Notes: generated by a model from the letters alone, not told the origin. A DNA stretch of 64,000 nt from Bradyrhizobium arachidis (GCF_015291705.1 NZ_CP030050.1:4340001-4404000); one strand, 5' to 3'; positions 24,611 to 32,794 are shown, numbered from the stretch's first letter. A program made the numbers and translations.

Positions 24611-25384
24611 ATGAGCAATTTCAATCAGGAAAGCGTTCTGAGCGTCCACCACTGGACCGACACGCTGTTCTCCTTCAAGACCACCCGCAGCCCGACCTTC
24701 CGCTTCCGCAACGGCGAATTCACCATGATCGGGCTCAAGGTCGGCGAGAAGCCGTTGCTGCGGGCCTACAGCGTCGCCAGCGCCAATTACGAGGACACCC
24801 TCGAATTCTTCTCGATCAAGGTGCCGGACGGACCGCTGACCTCGCGGCTCCAGCACCTCAAGGAAGGCGACGAGATCATCGTCAGCCGCAAGGCCACCGG
24901 CACGCTCGTCATCGACAATCTGGAAGAGGGCCGCAACCTCTACCTCATCGGCACCGGCACGGGCCTCGCGCCGTTCCTGAGCGTGATCAAGGACCCCGAG
25001 ACCTATGAGCGGTTCGAGAAGGTCGTGCTGCTGCACGGCTGCCGCCACGTGAAGGAGCTCGCCTATGGCGAGATGATCACCGAGACGCTGCCGAAGGATG
25101 AACTGATCGGCGAGTACATCCGCGAGCAGCTGATCTACTACCCGACCGTGACCCGCGATCCCTTCCGCAACCGCGGCCGCATCACCGACCTCATCACGTC
25201 AGGCAAGCTGTTCAGCGATATCGGCCTGCCGGGGCTGGAAGCCGCCCACGACCGCGTCATGATCTGCGGCAGTCCGGCGCTGGTGGCGGACACCCGCGTG
25301 CTGCTCGGCGAGCGCGGCTTCGTCGAAGGCAATCACGGCGAGCCGGCCCAGTTCGTGGTCGAAAAGGCGTTTGCAGAGCGCTAA
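24611..25384 (+). CDS. fpr: Ferredoxin--NADP reductase
   Basis: A 257-residue bacterial-type FNR. The FAD-binding signature RAYSVASANYED is at about residues 51-62. The NADP-binding GTGTGLAPFLSVI and CGSPALVADTR follow. The C-terminus EKAFAER resembles the extended aromatic-containing tail of subclass-I rhizobial FNRs. It transfers electrons between NADPH and ferredoxin or flavodoxin. Fpr is also a housekeeping or oxidative-stress enzyme, but here it is divergent from ena and shares the locus operator. It could therefore supply reduced ferredoxin to Hnr. No ferredoxin gene is in the block. Confidence 0.88.
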   Translation: MSNFNQESVLSVHHWTDTLFSFKTTRSPTFRFRNGEFTMIGLKVGEKPLLRAYSVASANYEDTLEFFSIKVPDGPLTSRLQHLKEGDEIIVSRKATGTLVIDNLEEGRNLYLIGTGTGLAPFLSVIKDPETYERFEKVVLLHGCRHVKELAYGEMITETLPKDELIGEYIREQLIYYPTVTRDPFRNRGRITDLITSGKLFSDIGLPGLEAAHDRVMICGSPALVADTRVLLGERGFVEGNHGEPAQFVVEKAFAER

Positions 25385-25491
25385 ACCCGGAATTCCTGCT
25401 CAATAAGACCGCATTTTCGCCGCGGCGCGGGCGTTGCCCCGTCGATTCGGCGCTTGATACACTTGTGGGAACGAATCAGCGGAGTTCCCAC

Positions 25492-25818
25492 ATGGTTGCA
25501 GACAGCGACAGCAACATCGCCTGGCACCGGGTCCAGTTGAAGAAGAACCGCGCCGAGTTGAAGGCGCTCGAGACCGCGCGCTTCACGATCGGCGAGATCG
25601 CGTCCTCGAAGCGGAACGGGCAGACCCAGAAGGCGATCGCGGAACTCAAGCGCAAGATCGGGCAGTCCGAGCGCGTCATCGCCGATCACGACAAGCGCAC
25701 GCGCCGTCCGCTCGGCACCGATCTGCAAAGCCTCAGCAACGGCAGCTGGAGCCATTGGGACGCCTATACCAACCAGCAGCAGCGCAAGACCGGCCAGCGC
25801 TCGTCCGGGCGCGGATAG
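25492..25818 (+). CDS. Hypothetical coiled-coil protein, 108 residues
   Basis: A lysine/glutamate-rich protein with a long amphipathic helix from about residue 15 to 75 (KKNRAELKALETARF; QTQKAIAELKRKIGQSERVI) and a polar C-terminal tail rich in Gln, Ser and Arg. It is probably a soluble coiled-coil protein. The start at 25492 follows a GGAG sequence. It has no recognisable family and sits between fpr and a P450 gene, about 100 bp from each, so it may be independently expressed. Confidence 0.65.
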   Translation: MVADSDSNIAWHRVQLKKNRAELKALETARFTIGEIASSKRNGQTQKAIAELKRKIGQSERVIADHDKRTRRPLGTDLQSLSNGSWSHWDAYTNQQQRKTGQRSSGRG

Positions 25819-25914
25819 GCATCTCGCGCCCGCCCGCGAGGCGGTTTCCGGCTCTTGCGCCTGCCGCCCCGCATCCCATCTGGTTGAGGCGCCACCAACC
25901 ATCCCGGTGATCCC

Positions 25915-27186
25915 ATGACACCGCGCCTCGATTTCACCAGCGAGGCCTTCTTTCGCGATCCGCCCAGGGCGATCGCCGCGTTGCGGGGGCAGGGCCCCGT
26001 CGTTGCGACGCGCTTTCCCCTGGTCGGCGACGTCTGGATCACGACCACGCACGATGCAACTGCCCAGGTGCTGAAGGACGGTGCGACCTTCACGCTGCGC
26101 AAAGAAGGCGGCGGCGTCGCGGGCGTCCGCTGGTGGATGCCAAAACTCGTCACCACCATCGCCAACAACATGCTGACGATGGACGAGCCTGATCATACGC
26201 GGCTGCGCAGCATCGTCGACGAGGCGTTCCGCCGCCGCGCCATCGTGGCGATGGAGCCGCGCATCCGTGCCATTGCCGACGATCTCGCGTCAAAGCTTTT
26301 CGCGGCCGGAAGCCCGGCCGATCTCGTCGAGCGCTATGCGCGCATCCTGCCACTGTCGGTGATTTCGGAGCTGCTCGGCCTGCCCATGGCCGATCGCCCG
26401 AGATTCATCGCCTGGGCCAATGCGATGTCCTCGCTGACGAATGTCGTCAGCTTCGTCCGCCTGTTGTTCGCCTTCCGCAACATGCGCGCGTATCTGGCGG
26501 AGCAGTTGCAGATCGCGCGCGAGCAGGGCGGCGAGGGGCTGATTGCCGAGCTGGTCCAGGTCGAACGCGAGGGTGGCCAGATCACGCCGGACGAAATGGT
26601 GGCAATGGTGTTCCTGCTGCTGGCGGCGGGCTCGGAGACGACGACGCATCTCATCAGCGGCTCGGTCTACGAGCTGCTGAGAAATCCCGGCTTGCGTGAT
26701 TGGCTGGAACAGGACTGGGGCCGCGCGGCCCTCGCCGTCGAGGAGTTCTTGCGTTTCGTCTCGCCCGTGCAATTTTCAAAACCGCGCTATGTGCGGCGGG
26801 ACATCGAGCTCGACGGCGTGCGCCTGAAGAAGGGCGATCGCGTCATGGTCATGCTCGCCGCCGCGAACATGGACCCTGCAGTGCACGACCAGCCGGAACG
26901 GCTCGATCTCGAACGCAAGCCGAACCGCCATATGTCCTTCGGCACGGGAATTCATTTCTGTCTCGGACATCAGCTCGCGCGGATCGAGGCGAGTTGCGCG
27001 CTCGAGGCCTTGTTCACGCGCTGGCCGCGGCTCGGTCTTGCCGTCGATCCATCGCAGATTCGTTGGCGCAAGCGGCCCGGCATTCGCATGATTGCGAAAC
27101 TTCCGGTCACAGCCGAGTCCGAGGGAACACGGGTGACGGCTGCGGCATCCGCGACAGTTGATCGTTCCCTGGCTCAAGCGAGCTGA
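25915..27186 (+). CDS. Cytochrome P450
   Basis: A 423-residue soluble bacterial P450. The heme-ligand loop FGTGIHFCLGHQLAR places Cys349 as the axial ligand. The oxygen-activating I-helix is AGSETT (238-243), and the K-helix ExxR is EFLR (277-280). The length and lack of a membrane anchor fit class I bacterial enzymes that need a separate ferredoxin and reductase; fpr 0.5 kb upstream could serve as reductase, though no ferredoxin is adjacent. The substrate is unknown. It starts at 25915 with ATG after GGTGATCCC, a weak ribosome-binding site. The last 25 residues are low in complexity. Confidence 0.9.
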   Translation: MTPRLDFTSEAFFRDPPRAIAALRGQGPVVATRFPLVGDVWITTTHDATAQVLKDGATFTLRKEGGGVAGVRWWMPKLVTTIANNMLTMDEPDHTRLRSIVDEAFRRRAIVAMEPRIRAIADDLASKLFAAGSPADLVERYARILPLSVISELLGLPMADRPRFIAWANAMSSLTNVVSFVRLLFAFRNMRAYLAEQLQIAREQGGEGLIAELVQVEREGGQITPDEMVAMVFLLLAAGSETTTHLISGSVYELLRNPGLRDWLEQDWGRAALAVEEFLRFVSPVQFSKPRYVRRDIELDGVRLKKGDRVMVMLAAANMDPAVHDQPERLDLERKPNRHMSFGTGIHFCLGHQLARIEASCALEALFTRWPRLGLAVDPSQIRWRKRPGIRMIAKLPVTAESEGTRVTAAASATVDRSLAQAS

Positions 27187-27239
27187 CGCTTCTTCTCTCG
27201 AAATCTTCTTTCGAAATCTTCGCGTGGTGCGATCCGTCA

Positions 27240-27264
27240 GGAACGGGGTGTGGTGGCCATCGTT
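27240..27264 (+). promoter_or_regulatory. EcfG-type general stress promoter
   Basis: GGAAC (27240-27244), a 16-bp spacer, then CGTT (27261-27264). This is the established alphaproteobacterial EcfG sigma-factor consensus. It sits 85 bp upstream of the first of five tightly packed small genes and 54 bp after the P450 stop, so it should drive that operon under general stress. Confidence 0.77.
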
Positions 27265-27348
27265 GTCCTGAGACCTCGCGGCGACGAAAGTCCGGCACGA
27301 GTTCCGTGCCACCCGCCGCAAGGGTTTCCCATCTCTCGGAGGCAAACC

Positions 27349-27534
27349 ATGACTGGCAAGATGCCACCCGTTCCACCAGCCAATCAAAGCACGAAGGGAA
27401 CTGGCGACAGCAAGCAGGCGGCCGCGGATCAGGCGGCGCATGGCCAGCAGCGCGCGCAAAATCCTGACCAGCAGGGCCAGCAAGGCAACATCAAGCAGAA
27501 CACGACCAATCAAGGCTACCAGCAGGACCGCTGA
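27349..27534 (+). CDS. Small glutamine-rich hydrophilic protein, first gene of stress operon
   Basis: A 61-residue protein composed mostly of Gln, Ala, Asn, Lys and Gly (SKQAAADQAAHGQQRAQNPD). It has no hydrophobic core, so it is predicted to be intrinsically disordered. A CGGAGG ribosome-binding site lies 8 bases before the ATG. It is first behind an EcfG-type promoter, and the next gene starts 14 bp downstream. The composition resembles small hydrophilin-like stress proteins of rhizobia, but I do not recognise a named family. Confidence 0.68.
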   Translation: MTGKMPPVPPANQSTKGTGDSKQAAADQAAHGQQRAQNPDQQGQQGNIKQNTTNQGYQQDR

Positions 27535-27548
27535 GGAGGGCGACACTG

Positions 27549-27746
27549 ATGTCGACATCCACCAAGACACCGAACAGCATTCGTCAGGGCGGACCCGGCG
27601 CCTCGCATGAAAATGCGAAGGCGCCGCTGGAGGTCAAGAAGCCCGCGCCTGACGATCCGCAGCGCAGCCACAGCCGCGTGTCCGGCGGCGGAGGCGAGCG
27701 CGATTCCCATCACCGGCACGACCCCGCGGACAAGGGCGGAGGCTAA
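27549..27746 (+). CDS. Small hydrophilic protein, second gene of stress operon
   Basis: A 65-residue protein rich in Pro, Ser, His, Lys and Asp (AKAPLEVKKPAPDDPQRSHS; a GGGGERDSHHRHDPADKGGG tail). It has no predicted secondary structure core. The histidine cluster near the C-terminus could bind metal, which is only a possibility. A GAGGAGG ribosome-binding site is well placed. It is the second of five genes under the EcfG-type promoter; the gap to the third is 6 bp. Confidence 0.65.
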   Translation: MSTSTKTPNSIRQGGPGASHENAKAPLEVKKPAPDDPQRSHSRVSGGGGERDSHHRHDPADKGGG

Positions 27747-27752
27747 TCGGGC

Positions 27753-27986
27753 ATGAGCAGCAAGCACGCGAAACTATACGCACCGACGAGCAAGGATCTT
27801 CGCGACAATCCGCTGATCGGCGGATCCAAGGGCGCAAACATGGCGAGCGCATCGCCCGACGATATCGAGGATGCGCTCGGCGAGAACACGATCGAGGGCG
27901 ACCGCGAAAATGACGTGACGTTCGCAGGCGGTATCGACAAGGACGTCGCGCACAGCGGCGCGCCCCGCAGAGGCCGGAGACCGTAG
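27753..27986 (+). CDS. Small acidic protein, third gene of stress operon
   Basis: A 77-residue hydrophilic protein with an N-terminal basic part (SSKHAKLYAPTSKDLRDNP), a central acidic part (SASPDDIEDALGENTIEGD) and a basic end (APRRGRRP). GGAGG lies about 10 bases upstream of its ATG. The stop codon is immediately followed by the ATG of the fourth gene. No family is recognised. The charged, low-hydrophobic composition matches its neighbours. Confidence 0.65.
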   Translation: MSSKHAKLYAPTSKDLRDNPLIGGSKGANMASASPDDIEDALGENTIEGDRENDVTFAGGIDKDVAHSGAPRRGRRP

Positions 27987-28142
27987 ATGCAAGGCAAGAA
28001 AACCCACGAGCAGCAGATGCGCATTCTCGAGCGCAAGCCTGACACGCCCGATGCGCGCGAGCTGGATCACGCATTGCGCGCCGCTGATGACAGCGAGCGC
28101 GGCACTGGCCCCAACGAGGGTGGTCAGAAGCCGCGAAAATGA
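27987..28142 (+). CDS. Small charged protein, fourth gene of stress operon
   Basis: A 51-residue protein beginning MQGKKTHEQQMRILERKPDT and ending GGQKPRK. One short charged helix (EQQMRILERK) is likely, with the rest disordered. The ATG follows the previous stop with no gap, and a GGAG sequence sits inside the end of the preceding gene. It resembles small unknown proteins that are common next to stress genes in Bradyrhizobium, but no function is known to me. Confidence 0.62.
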   Translation: MQGKKTHEQQMRILERKPDTPDARELDHALRAADDSERGTGPNEGGQKPRK

Positions 28143-28183
28143 TCCGCCAGGAGCCGGACGGATCACTGCAAGAGGAGAGATCA

Positions 28184-28417
28184 ATGCCAAGTGGACATGG
28201 CAGCAAGACGCATTTCAGGTCCGGCATGCACGGCAAGAGCGACGGCACCGGCGCCTTCGCCGAAGTGCCCAAGGAGAAGATCGGCGACAACATGGTGCTG
28301 TCCAACCGAGACAAGAAGCAGCATTCCGACATCCGCGGCATGGACAGCAAGTCGATCCAGACCGAGCAATATCAGGATCACTCTGCCAACCGGCTCGGAA
28401 GCGATGATGAAGACTGA
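28184..28417 (+). CDS. Small hydrophilic protein, fifth gene of stress operon
   Basis: A 77-residue protein, Gly/Ser/Lys/Asp-rich (PSGHGSKTHFRSGMHGKSDG; KEKIGDNMVLSNRDKKQHSD; acidic end RLGSDDED). It is predicted to be disordered. The start at 28184 follows GAGGAGA with ideal spacing; a longer in-frame start at 28139 would overlap the previous gene. It is the last gene before a strong intrinsic terminator at 28468. Confidence 0.66.
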   Translation: MPSGHGSKTHFRSGMHGKSDGTGAFAEVPKEKIGDNMVLSNRDKKQHSDIRGMDSKSIQTEQYQDHSANRLGSDDED

Positions 28418-28467
28418 GACCTGAGAAGATCAACTTCGGTCGTGTCCTCCGCGACCGACGACCTCGC

Positions 28468-28496
28468 GGACCGGCCCTCAGCCGGTCCGATTTTTT
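28468..28496 (+). terminator. Intrinsic terminator of the small-protein stress operon
   Basis: An 8-bp GC stem GGACCGGC/GCCGGTCC with a 5-base loop, followed two bases later by TTTTTT. It is 51 bp past the fifth small gene. The distal side of the stem and the T-tract overlap the last codons of the convergent DUF763 gene. Confidence 0.88.
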
Positions 28497-29728
28497 GTGG
28501 CGGCAAGATCACGCTCCCAGCCGAACACGGAGCGGCCGTCGAGATCGGGCGAAGCCGCGCGCTCGCCGGCAATGTAGGCTTCGACCGACGGCCCGCGCGC
28601 GGTGCGCTCGAGCCGCCGCGCCTGCTCGTCGAGGCGCTTGATCGCCTGCATCTCTTCCTCGCGCCCGAGCTTTGCGTTCTGGATCGCGCCCTTCAGCACA
28701 CGGATGGTCTCGTCATAGACCTTGATCGGGACGGGGTAGGGATGCCGGTCCTTGCCGCCATGGGCGAGTGAGAAGCGCGCGGGATCCCTGAAACGATAGG
28801 GCGCGCCATGCACGACCTCGGCGACCATCGCCAGCGAGCGCACCGTGCGCGCGCCGACGCCGGGTGTTAGCAATAGCTCCGGGAAATCGACCGGGCCGCG
28901 CTCGGCCGCGGCGGCGAGGGTTCCATGCAGGCGCCGCGCGAACACGTCCTTGGGCCTGACATCGTGATGATCAGGCATGATCAGGTGCGGCAGCATGGCC
29001 TGTGCCGGCTCCGGCGCCGTTCCAGTGAGCCGCTCGAATTCGGTGAGGATGCGATCCGGACCGAGATCGTTCAGCAGCTCGAGCTGCGCGGTGCGCGAGA
29101 TATCGGCGCGATGGTCGGTGAGGTTGACGATCTCGCCCTGCTGCGGCCCGTCGATCGCGCTGTGCGGCGCGTCGACAAAACTCTTCAGCGCCTCGGAATG
29201 CCAGTGATAGCGGCGGGCCTGGCGCTTGTCGCCGTTCATGCCCTGCTGCACCACCGTCCATTTGCCGTCGGTCGTGACGAAGAAGCCGTGCAGATAAAGG
29301 TCAAACCCGTCCTGCACCGCGGCGCTGTCGACTTTCGCCACGAGGCGGCTGGCGCGGGTGAGGCTCACGCCGTCGAAGCCGACGCGATCGCCGAGCTGCA
29401 ACAGCTCGTCCGGTGTCTTGCGCGAATGCTGGCCGCGGCCGCCGCAGACATAGATGCCAAGCTCGTCCTGGAGCGGTCCGAGGCCGCGCTTCAGCGCGCC
29501 GATCACCGAGGTCGTGATGCCCGAGGAGTGCCAATCCATCCCCATCACGGCGCCGAAAGACTGGAACCAGAACGGATGCGATAGACGCTGCAGGAATGCA
29601 TCGCGCCCGTAATGGAGCACGATCGCCTGCGTGACGATCGCCCCGAGCGAGGCCATGCGGCTCGCCAGCCACGGCGGAACCCGCCCGGTGTGAAGAGGAA
29701 GATCGGCGCTGCCGGTGCGTCTGGTCAT
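28478..29728 (-). CDS. DUF763 domain-containing protein
   Basis: A 416-residue protein of the DUF763 family, found in archaea and bacteria, with no proven function. Recognisable blocks are GSADLPLHTGRVPPWLASRM at the N-terminus, YVCGGRGQHSRKTP and WTVVQQGMNGDKRQARRYHW. A helix-hairpin-helix-like segment, LLTPGVGARTVRSLAMVAEV, lies at about residues 287-306 and suggests contact with nucleic acid. The C-terminal 100 residues are basic and helical. Its 3' end overlaps the terminator of the converging stress operon. The gene is divergent from mscS with 123 bp between. Confidence 0.8.
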   Translation of the reverse strand: MTRRTGSADLPLHTGRVPPWLASRMASLGAIVTQAIVLHYGRDAFLQRLSHPFWFQSFGAVMGMDWHSSGITTSVIGALKRGLGPLQDELGIYVCGGRGQHSRKTPDELLQLGDRVGFDGVSLTRASRLVAKVDSAAVQDGFDLYLHGFFVTTDGKWTVVQQGMNGDKRQARRYHWHSEALKSFVDAPHSAIDGPQQGEIVNLTDHRADISRTAQLELLNDLGPDRILTEFERLTGTAPEPAQAMLPHLIMPDHHDVRPKDVFARRLHGTLAAAAERGPVDFPELLLTPGVGARTVRSLAMVAEVVHGAPYRFRDPARFSLAHGGKDRHPYPVPIKVYDETIRVLKGAIQNAKLGREEEMQAIKRLDEQARRLERTARGPSVEAYIAGERAASPDLDGRSVFGWERDLAATKNRTG

Positions 29729-29851
29729 GTATGCCTCAAATTAGCGCAATTCGGCACGGTTGCACCAGGAGAATGCTGCGTTGCGTAAGGCAGGGGAGCG
29801 AAGCCGGGCGGAACGCGTTGGCGAGCAGCGAATGCAAATCCGGGGACGTGA

Positions 29852-30997
29852 ATGAATTGGCAGGCTCTCATGGCCGACATCGATAAGATGTTCGGGTGGA
29901 TTCCCTCATGGATCATCGGTCTCGGGCTGGTTGCCGGGGCCATCCTGCTTGCGCTGTCGTTCCACCGATTCGCGGCCTGGCTGCTCAACCGCGCCTTCGG
30001 AACTCGCCTGCCTCTCATCAGCGTGTTCATCGAGCGCACGTCGGGGCCCGCCCAACTGGCCCTTTGCCTCGCCGCCGTCGCATTGGTTCTGCCGCTCGCG
30101 CCACTCAGCGACGCGTTCCGCATGCCGCTGACCAGCCTGTTCGTGGTCGCCTTCATCGCGCTGATCGGCTGGATCTCGATCCGGATCGTCGACATGAGCG
30201 CGGCGCGCTATCTGCAGAACTTTCGTGACGTCACCGAGAATTTCGTCGCACGCAAGCACGTCACTCAGGTGCGGGTGTTCAAGCGCGTCACCGACATCAT
30301 CATCGTCATCATCACGGTGTCGACCGCGCTGATGACGTTCGATTCGGTCAGGCAGTACGGCGTCAGCCTGTTCGCCTCCGCCGGCGCCGCCGGTATCATC
30401 GTCGGTCTCGCCGCGCGGCCGCTGCTCAGCAACCTGATCGCGGGCCTCCAGATCGCGATCACCCAGCCGATCCGCATCGAGGATGCGGTGATTATCGAGA
30501 ACGAGTGGGGCTGGGTCGAGGATATCGCCGCCACTTATGTGGTGATCCGGCTGTGGGACTGGCGGCGCATGGTGGTGCCGTTGTCCTATTTCATCGAAAA
30601 GCCGTTCCAGAACTGGACCCGCGACACGGCGTCCCTGATCGGCGTGATCGCGCTCCATGTCGATTATCGCGCCGACGTGCCGCGGATCCGGCGCTGGCTG
30701 GAGGGCGCGGTAAAGGAATCCAAGCTGTGGGACGGCGCGGTGGTCAATCTCCAGGTGATCGACGCAGATTCGCGCACCATCGAGCTTCGCGCGCTGGTCA
30801 GCGCACGGAACGCACCGCAATCCTGGGACCTGCGCTGCGAGATGCGGGAGAAGCTGATCGCCTTCATCCGCGACGAGATGCCGGAAGCCCTGCCGCGCGA
30901 GCGCGCGATCCTGATCCCACAGGGCGGTGGCGACGATATCGAATTGCTCCAGCGCCCCGCCGCGCCGGAGAAGATGCGGGCGAGCGCCCACAATTGA
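29852..30997 (+). CDS. MscS-family mechanosensitive channel
   Basis: A 381-residue membrane protein. Four to five hydrophobic helices occupy residues about 15-190. The pore-lining helix and beta domain follow, with the family motif SLFASAGAAGIIVGLAARPL and then LLSNLIAGLQIAITQPIRIE (about 170-210). The soluble C-terminal domain contains the conserved DWRRMVVPLSYFIEKPFQNW. Such channels open under membrane tension and release solutes on hypo-osmotic shock. The gene is monocistronic, convergent with a binding-protein gene 11 bp downstream. Confidence 0.87.
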   Translation: MNWQALMADIDKMFGWIPSWIIGLGLVAGAILLALSFHRFAAWLLNRAFGTRLPLISVFIERTSGPAQLALCLAAVALVLPLAPLSDAFRMPLTSLFVVAFIALIGWISIRIVDMSAARYLQNFRDVTENFVARKHVTQVRVFKRVTDIIIVIITVSTALMTFDSVRQYGVSLFASAGAAGIIVGLAARPLLSNLIAGLQIAITQPIRIEDAVIIENEWGWVEDIAATYVVIRLWDWRRMVVPLSYFIEKPFQNWTRDTASLIGVIALHVDYRADVPRIRRWLEGAVKESKLWDGAVVNLQVIDADSRTIELRALVSARNAPQSWDLRCEMREKLIAFIRDEMPEALPRERAILIPQGGGDDIELLQRPAAPEKMRASAHN

Positions 30998-31008
30998 AAG
31001 CGCGGCCG

Positions 31009-31803
31009 TTATTGAACCTTGATCGTGCCGCGCAGGCCCGCCTGCTGCTGGATCGTATCCAGCGCGCCGGATGACTGCTCTTCCGCGACGAAGCTGTTGA
31101 GCAGGGGAAGCGCGGCCTCGCGTCCTTTGGGGATCGCGATCGCCATATGCTCGGCGCCCCAATTGCCGTCGAGGATCTTTGCGCCCGGCATCTGATCTGA
31201 CATTTCGAACAGCGTCGGCTTGTTGGTGGCGTAGAGATCGATCTCGGCTCGGCCAAACATGCCGATGGCGACCTTGACGCTCTCGGCGGGAACGATGGTC
31301 GCGTTCTTGAACCTGGCGGGCAGGGTGCGCTCGGAGGTCGAGCCCTTGGTCACGCCGATCTTCACGCCTGGCTTGTCGATATCCTCGATCTCTCTGATCG
31401 GCGAGTTCGCGGGAACGAGATAGCCGAGCTCGATCGAGAGTACCGGCTGGCTGAAGCTGACCTCATTGGCGCGAGCCGGCGTGGCGTTGGTCACGGTGAA
31501 ATCGACCTGGCCGTCATGGATCGCAGTGACGATGTCGGCGACGCGCTGGAAGCGGACGTAGTCGATGCCGACGCCGAGCCGCTTTGCCAGCTCGCCGCCG
31601 AGATCATAGGCGAGGCCGTGCGGCTTGCCGCTCGCATCCGTCACCATCGAGGTCGGGCTGCCCGGATAGATGCCGACGCGCAGGGTGCCGCTCGGCGCCA
31701 GCAGCTTTGCTTCGCCATCGGCGCGCGCGGGCGCGCCGATGAAACCGATGATCGCCGCCGCGAGCAGGGCGGTGCGCGCAAATAGCACAGAAGAGGTCCT
31801 CAT
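31009..31803 (-). CDS. ABC transporter substrate-binding protein, family 3 (amino-acid type)
   Basis: A 264-residue periplasmic binding protein with a signal peptide (residues 1-28, cleavage near GAPARA-DG). The family 3 fold begins at GTLRVGIYPGSPTSMV and includes PHGLAYDLGGELAKRLGV, VDFTVTNATPARANEVSFSQ and KIGVTKGSTSERTLPA. It would bind an amino-acid-like or organic-acid ligand. No permease or ATPase of this class is adjacent; it is only 10 bp downstream of the Bug-type receptor gene and is probably co-transcribed with it. Orphan receptors are common in this group of bacteria. Confidence 0.85.
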   Translation of the reverse strand: MRTSSVLFARTALLAAAIIGFIGAPARADGEAKLLAPSGTLRVGIYPGSPTSMVTDASGKPHGLAYDLGGELAKRLGVGIDYVRFQRVADIVTAIHDGQVDFTVTNATPARANEVSFSQPVLSIELGYLVPANSPIREIEDIDKPGVKIGVTKGSTSERTLPARFKNATIVPAESVKVAIGMFGRAEIDLYATNKPTLFEMSDQMPGAKILDGNWGAEHMAIAIPKGREAALPLLNSFVAEEQSSGALDTIQQQAGLRGTIKVQ

Positions 31804-31813
31804 GCGGAAGACC

Positions 31814-32794
31814 TCACTGCGCGCGGATGTCGGCGGCCTTCAGCACCGGCTCCCACTTGGTCGCCTCCGCGTGCATGTAGGCGTCAAAGTCCTTGGCGGA
31901 GGAGCCGACCGGGGCTGCGCCGATCTTGCCGAGCGTCGACAGCACATTCGGATCCTGCAACGCCGCCTTCAGATCGGTCTCGAGCTTTGCCACGATTTCC
32001 GGCGGCATCTTTGCCGGTCCAAGCACGCCCCACCAGACCGAGACGTCGTAGCCGGGGACACCGGACTCCGCGACGGTCGGGACGTTCGGCAGCGCCTTGG
32101 AGCGCTCGGCCGAGGTCACCGCGAGCGCGCGCACCGGGCCGCCTTCGAGCTGGCCGATCGCTTCCGCAAGCGGGTTGATGCTGAGGGGGATCTCGCCGGC
32201 GATCACGGCGGTCAGCGCCGGCGCGCCGCCCTTGTAGGGGATCGCGACGATCTTGGTGCCGGACATGTGTTTGAGCAGCTCGCCGGCGAGATGCGCGGAG
32301 GTGCCGTTGCCGGACATGCCGTAGGAGAGCTTGTCCGGCTCCTTCTTGGCGGCGGCAAGGAGATCGCCGAGCGTCTTGTAGGGGCTGTCCTTCGCCACCA
32401 CGATCGCGAGCGGCGAGGAGGCGACCTCGGTGATCGCGGTGAAATCCTTGAACGTGTCGTAGGGCACGCTTGGATAGATAAACTGGTTGAGCGGATGGCC
32501 GCTGGCGACCAGGATCAGCGTGTAGCCGTCCGGCGCGGCCTGCGTCAGCGCCTGCGAGGCGACGATGCCGCCGGCGCCGGGACGGTTGTCGATCACAGGC
32601 TGCTGGCCCCAAGTCTTCGCCAGCGCCTGGGCCAGCGTGCGCGCGAGCACGTCGACCGCACCGCCAGCCGCATAGGGCACGAGAATGTGGACCGGCTTGC
32701 TCGGATAAGTGTCGGCGGCCTGCGCGGCGTTCGCAGCCAGCAGCAAGCCTGCACCGACCGCGAGTCGGCCGATTGTCTTGTTCAAACCCAGCAT
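31814..32794 (-). CDS. Bug-family tripartite tricarboxylate transporter receptor
   Basis: A 326-residue periplasmic binding protein of the Bug (TctC) family. The signal peptide ends near AAQAADTYP. The diagnostic blocks are YPSKPVHILVPYAAGGAVDV, VIDNRPGAGGIVASQALTQA, PYKGGAPALTAVIAGEIPLS and VPTVAESGVPGYDVSVWWG. Bug receptors bind carboxylic or aromatic acids for TctAB uptake or sensing. No tctAB genes are seen here. The ATG at 32794 has AAGGAG 8 bases upstream; a GTG at 32803 lies on top of that site and is rejected. It is divergent from the TetR gene, so the ligand may belong to the aromatic pathway. Confidence 0.87.
   Translation of the reverse strand: MLGLNKTIGRLAVGAGLLLAANAAQAADTYPSKPVHILVPYAAGGAVDVLARTLAQALAKTWGQQPVIDNRPGAGGIVASQALTQAAPDGYTLILVASGHPLNQFIYPSVPYDTFKDFTAITEVASSPLAIVVAKDSPYKTLGDLLAAAKKEPDKLSYGMSGNGTSAHLAGELLKHMSGTKIVAIPYKGGAPALTAVIAGEIPLSINPLAEAIGQLEGGPVRALAVTSAERSKALPNVPTVAESGVPGYDVSVWWGVLGPAKMPPEIVAKLETDLKAALQDPNVLSTLGKIGAAPVGSSAKDFDAYMHAEATKWEPVLKAADIRAQ

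Noticed and set aside
25468..25492. GGAAC-like sequence before the coiled-coil gene as a possible EcfG promoter
   Set aside because: No CGTT follows at 16 or 17 bases, so it does not match the consensus.
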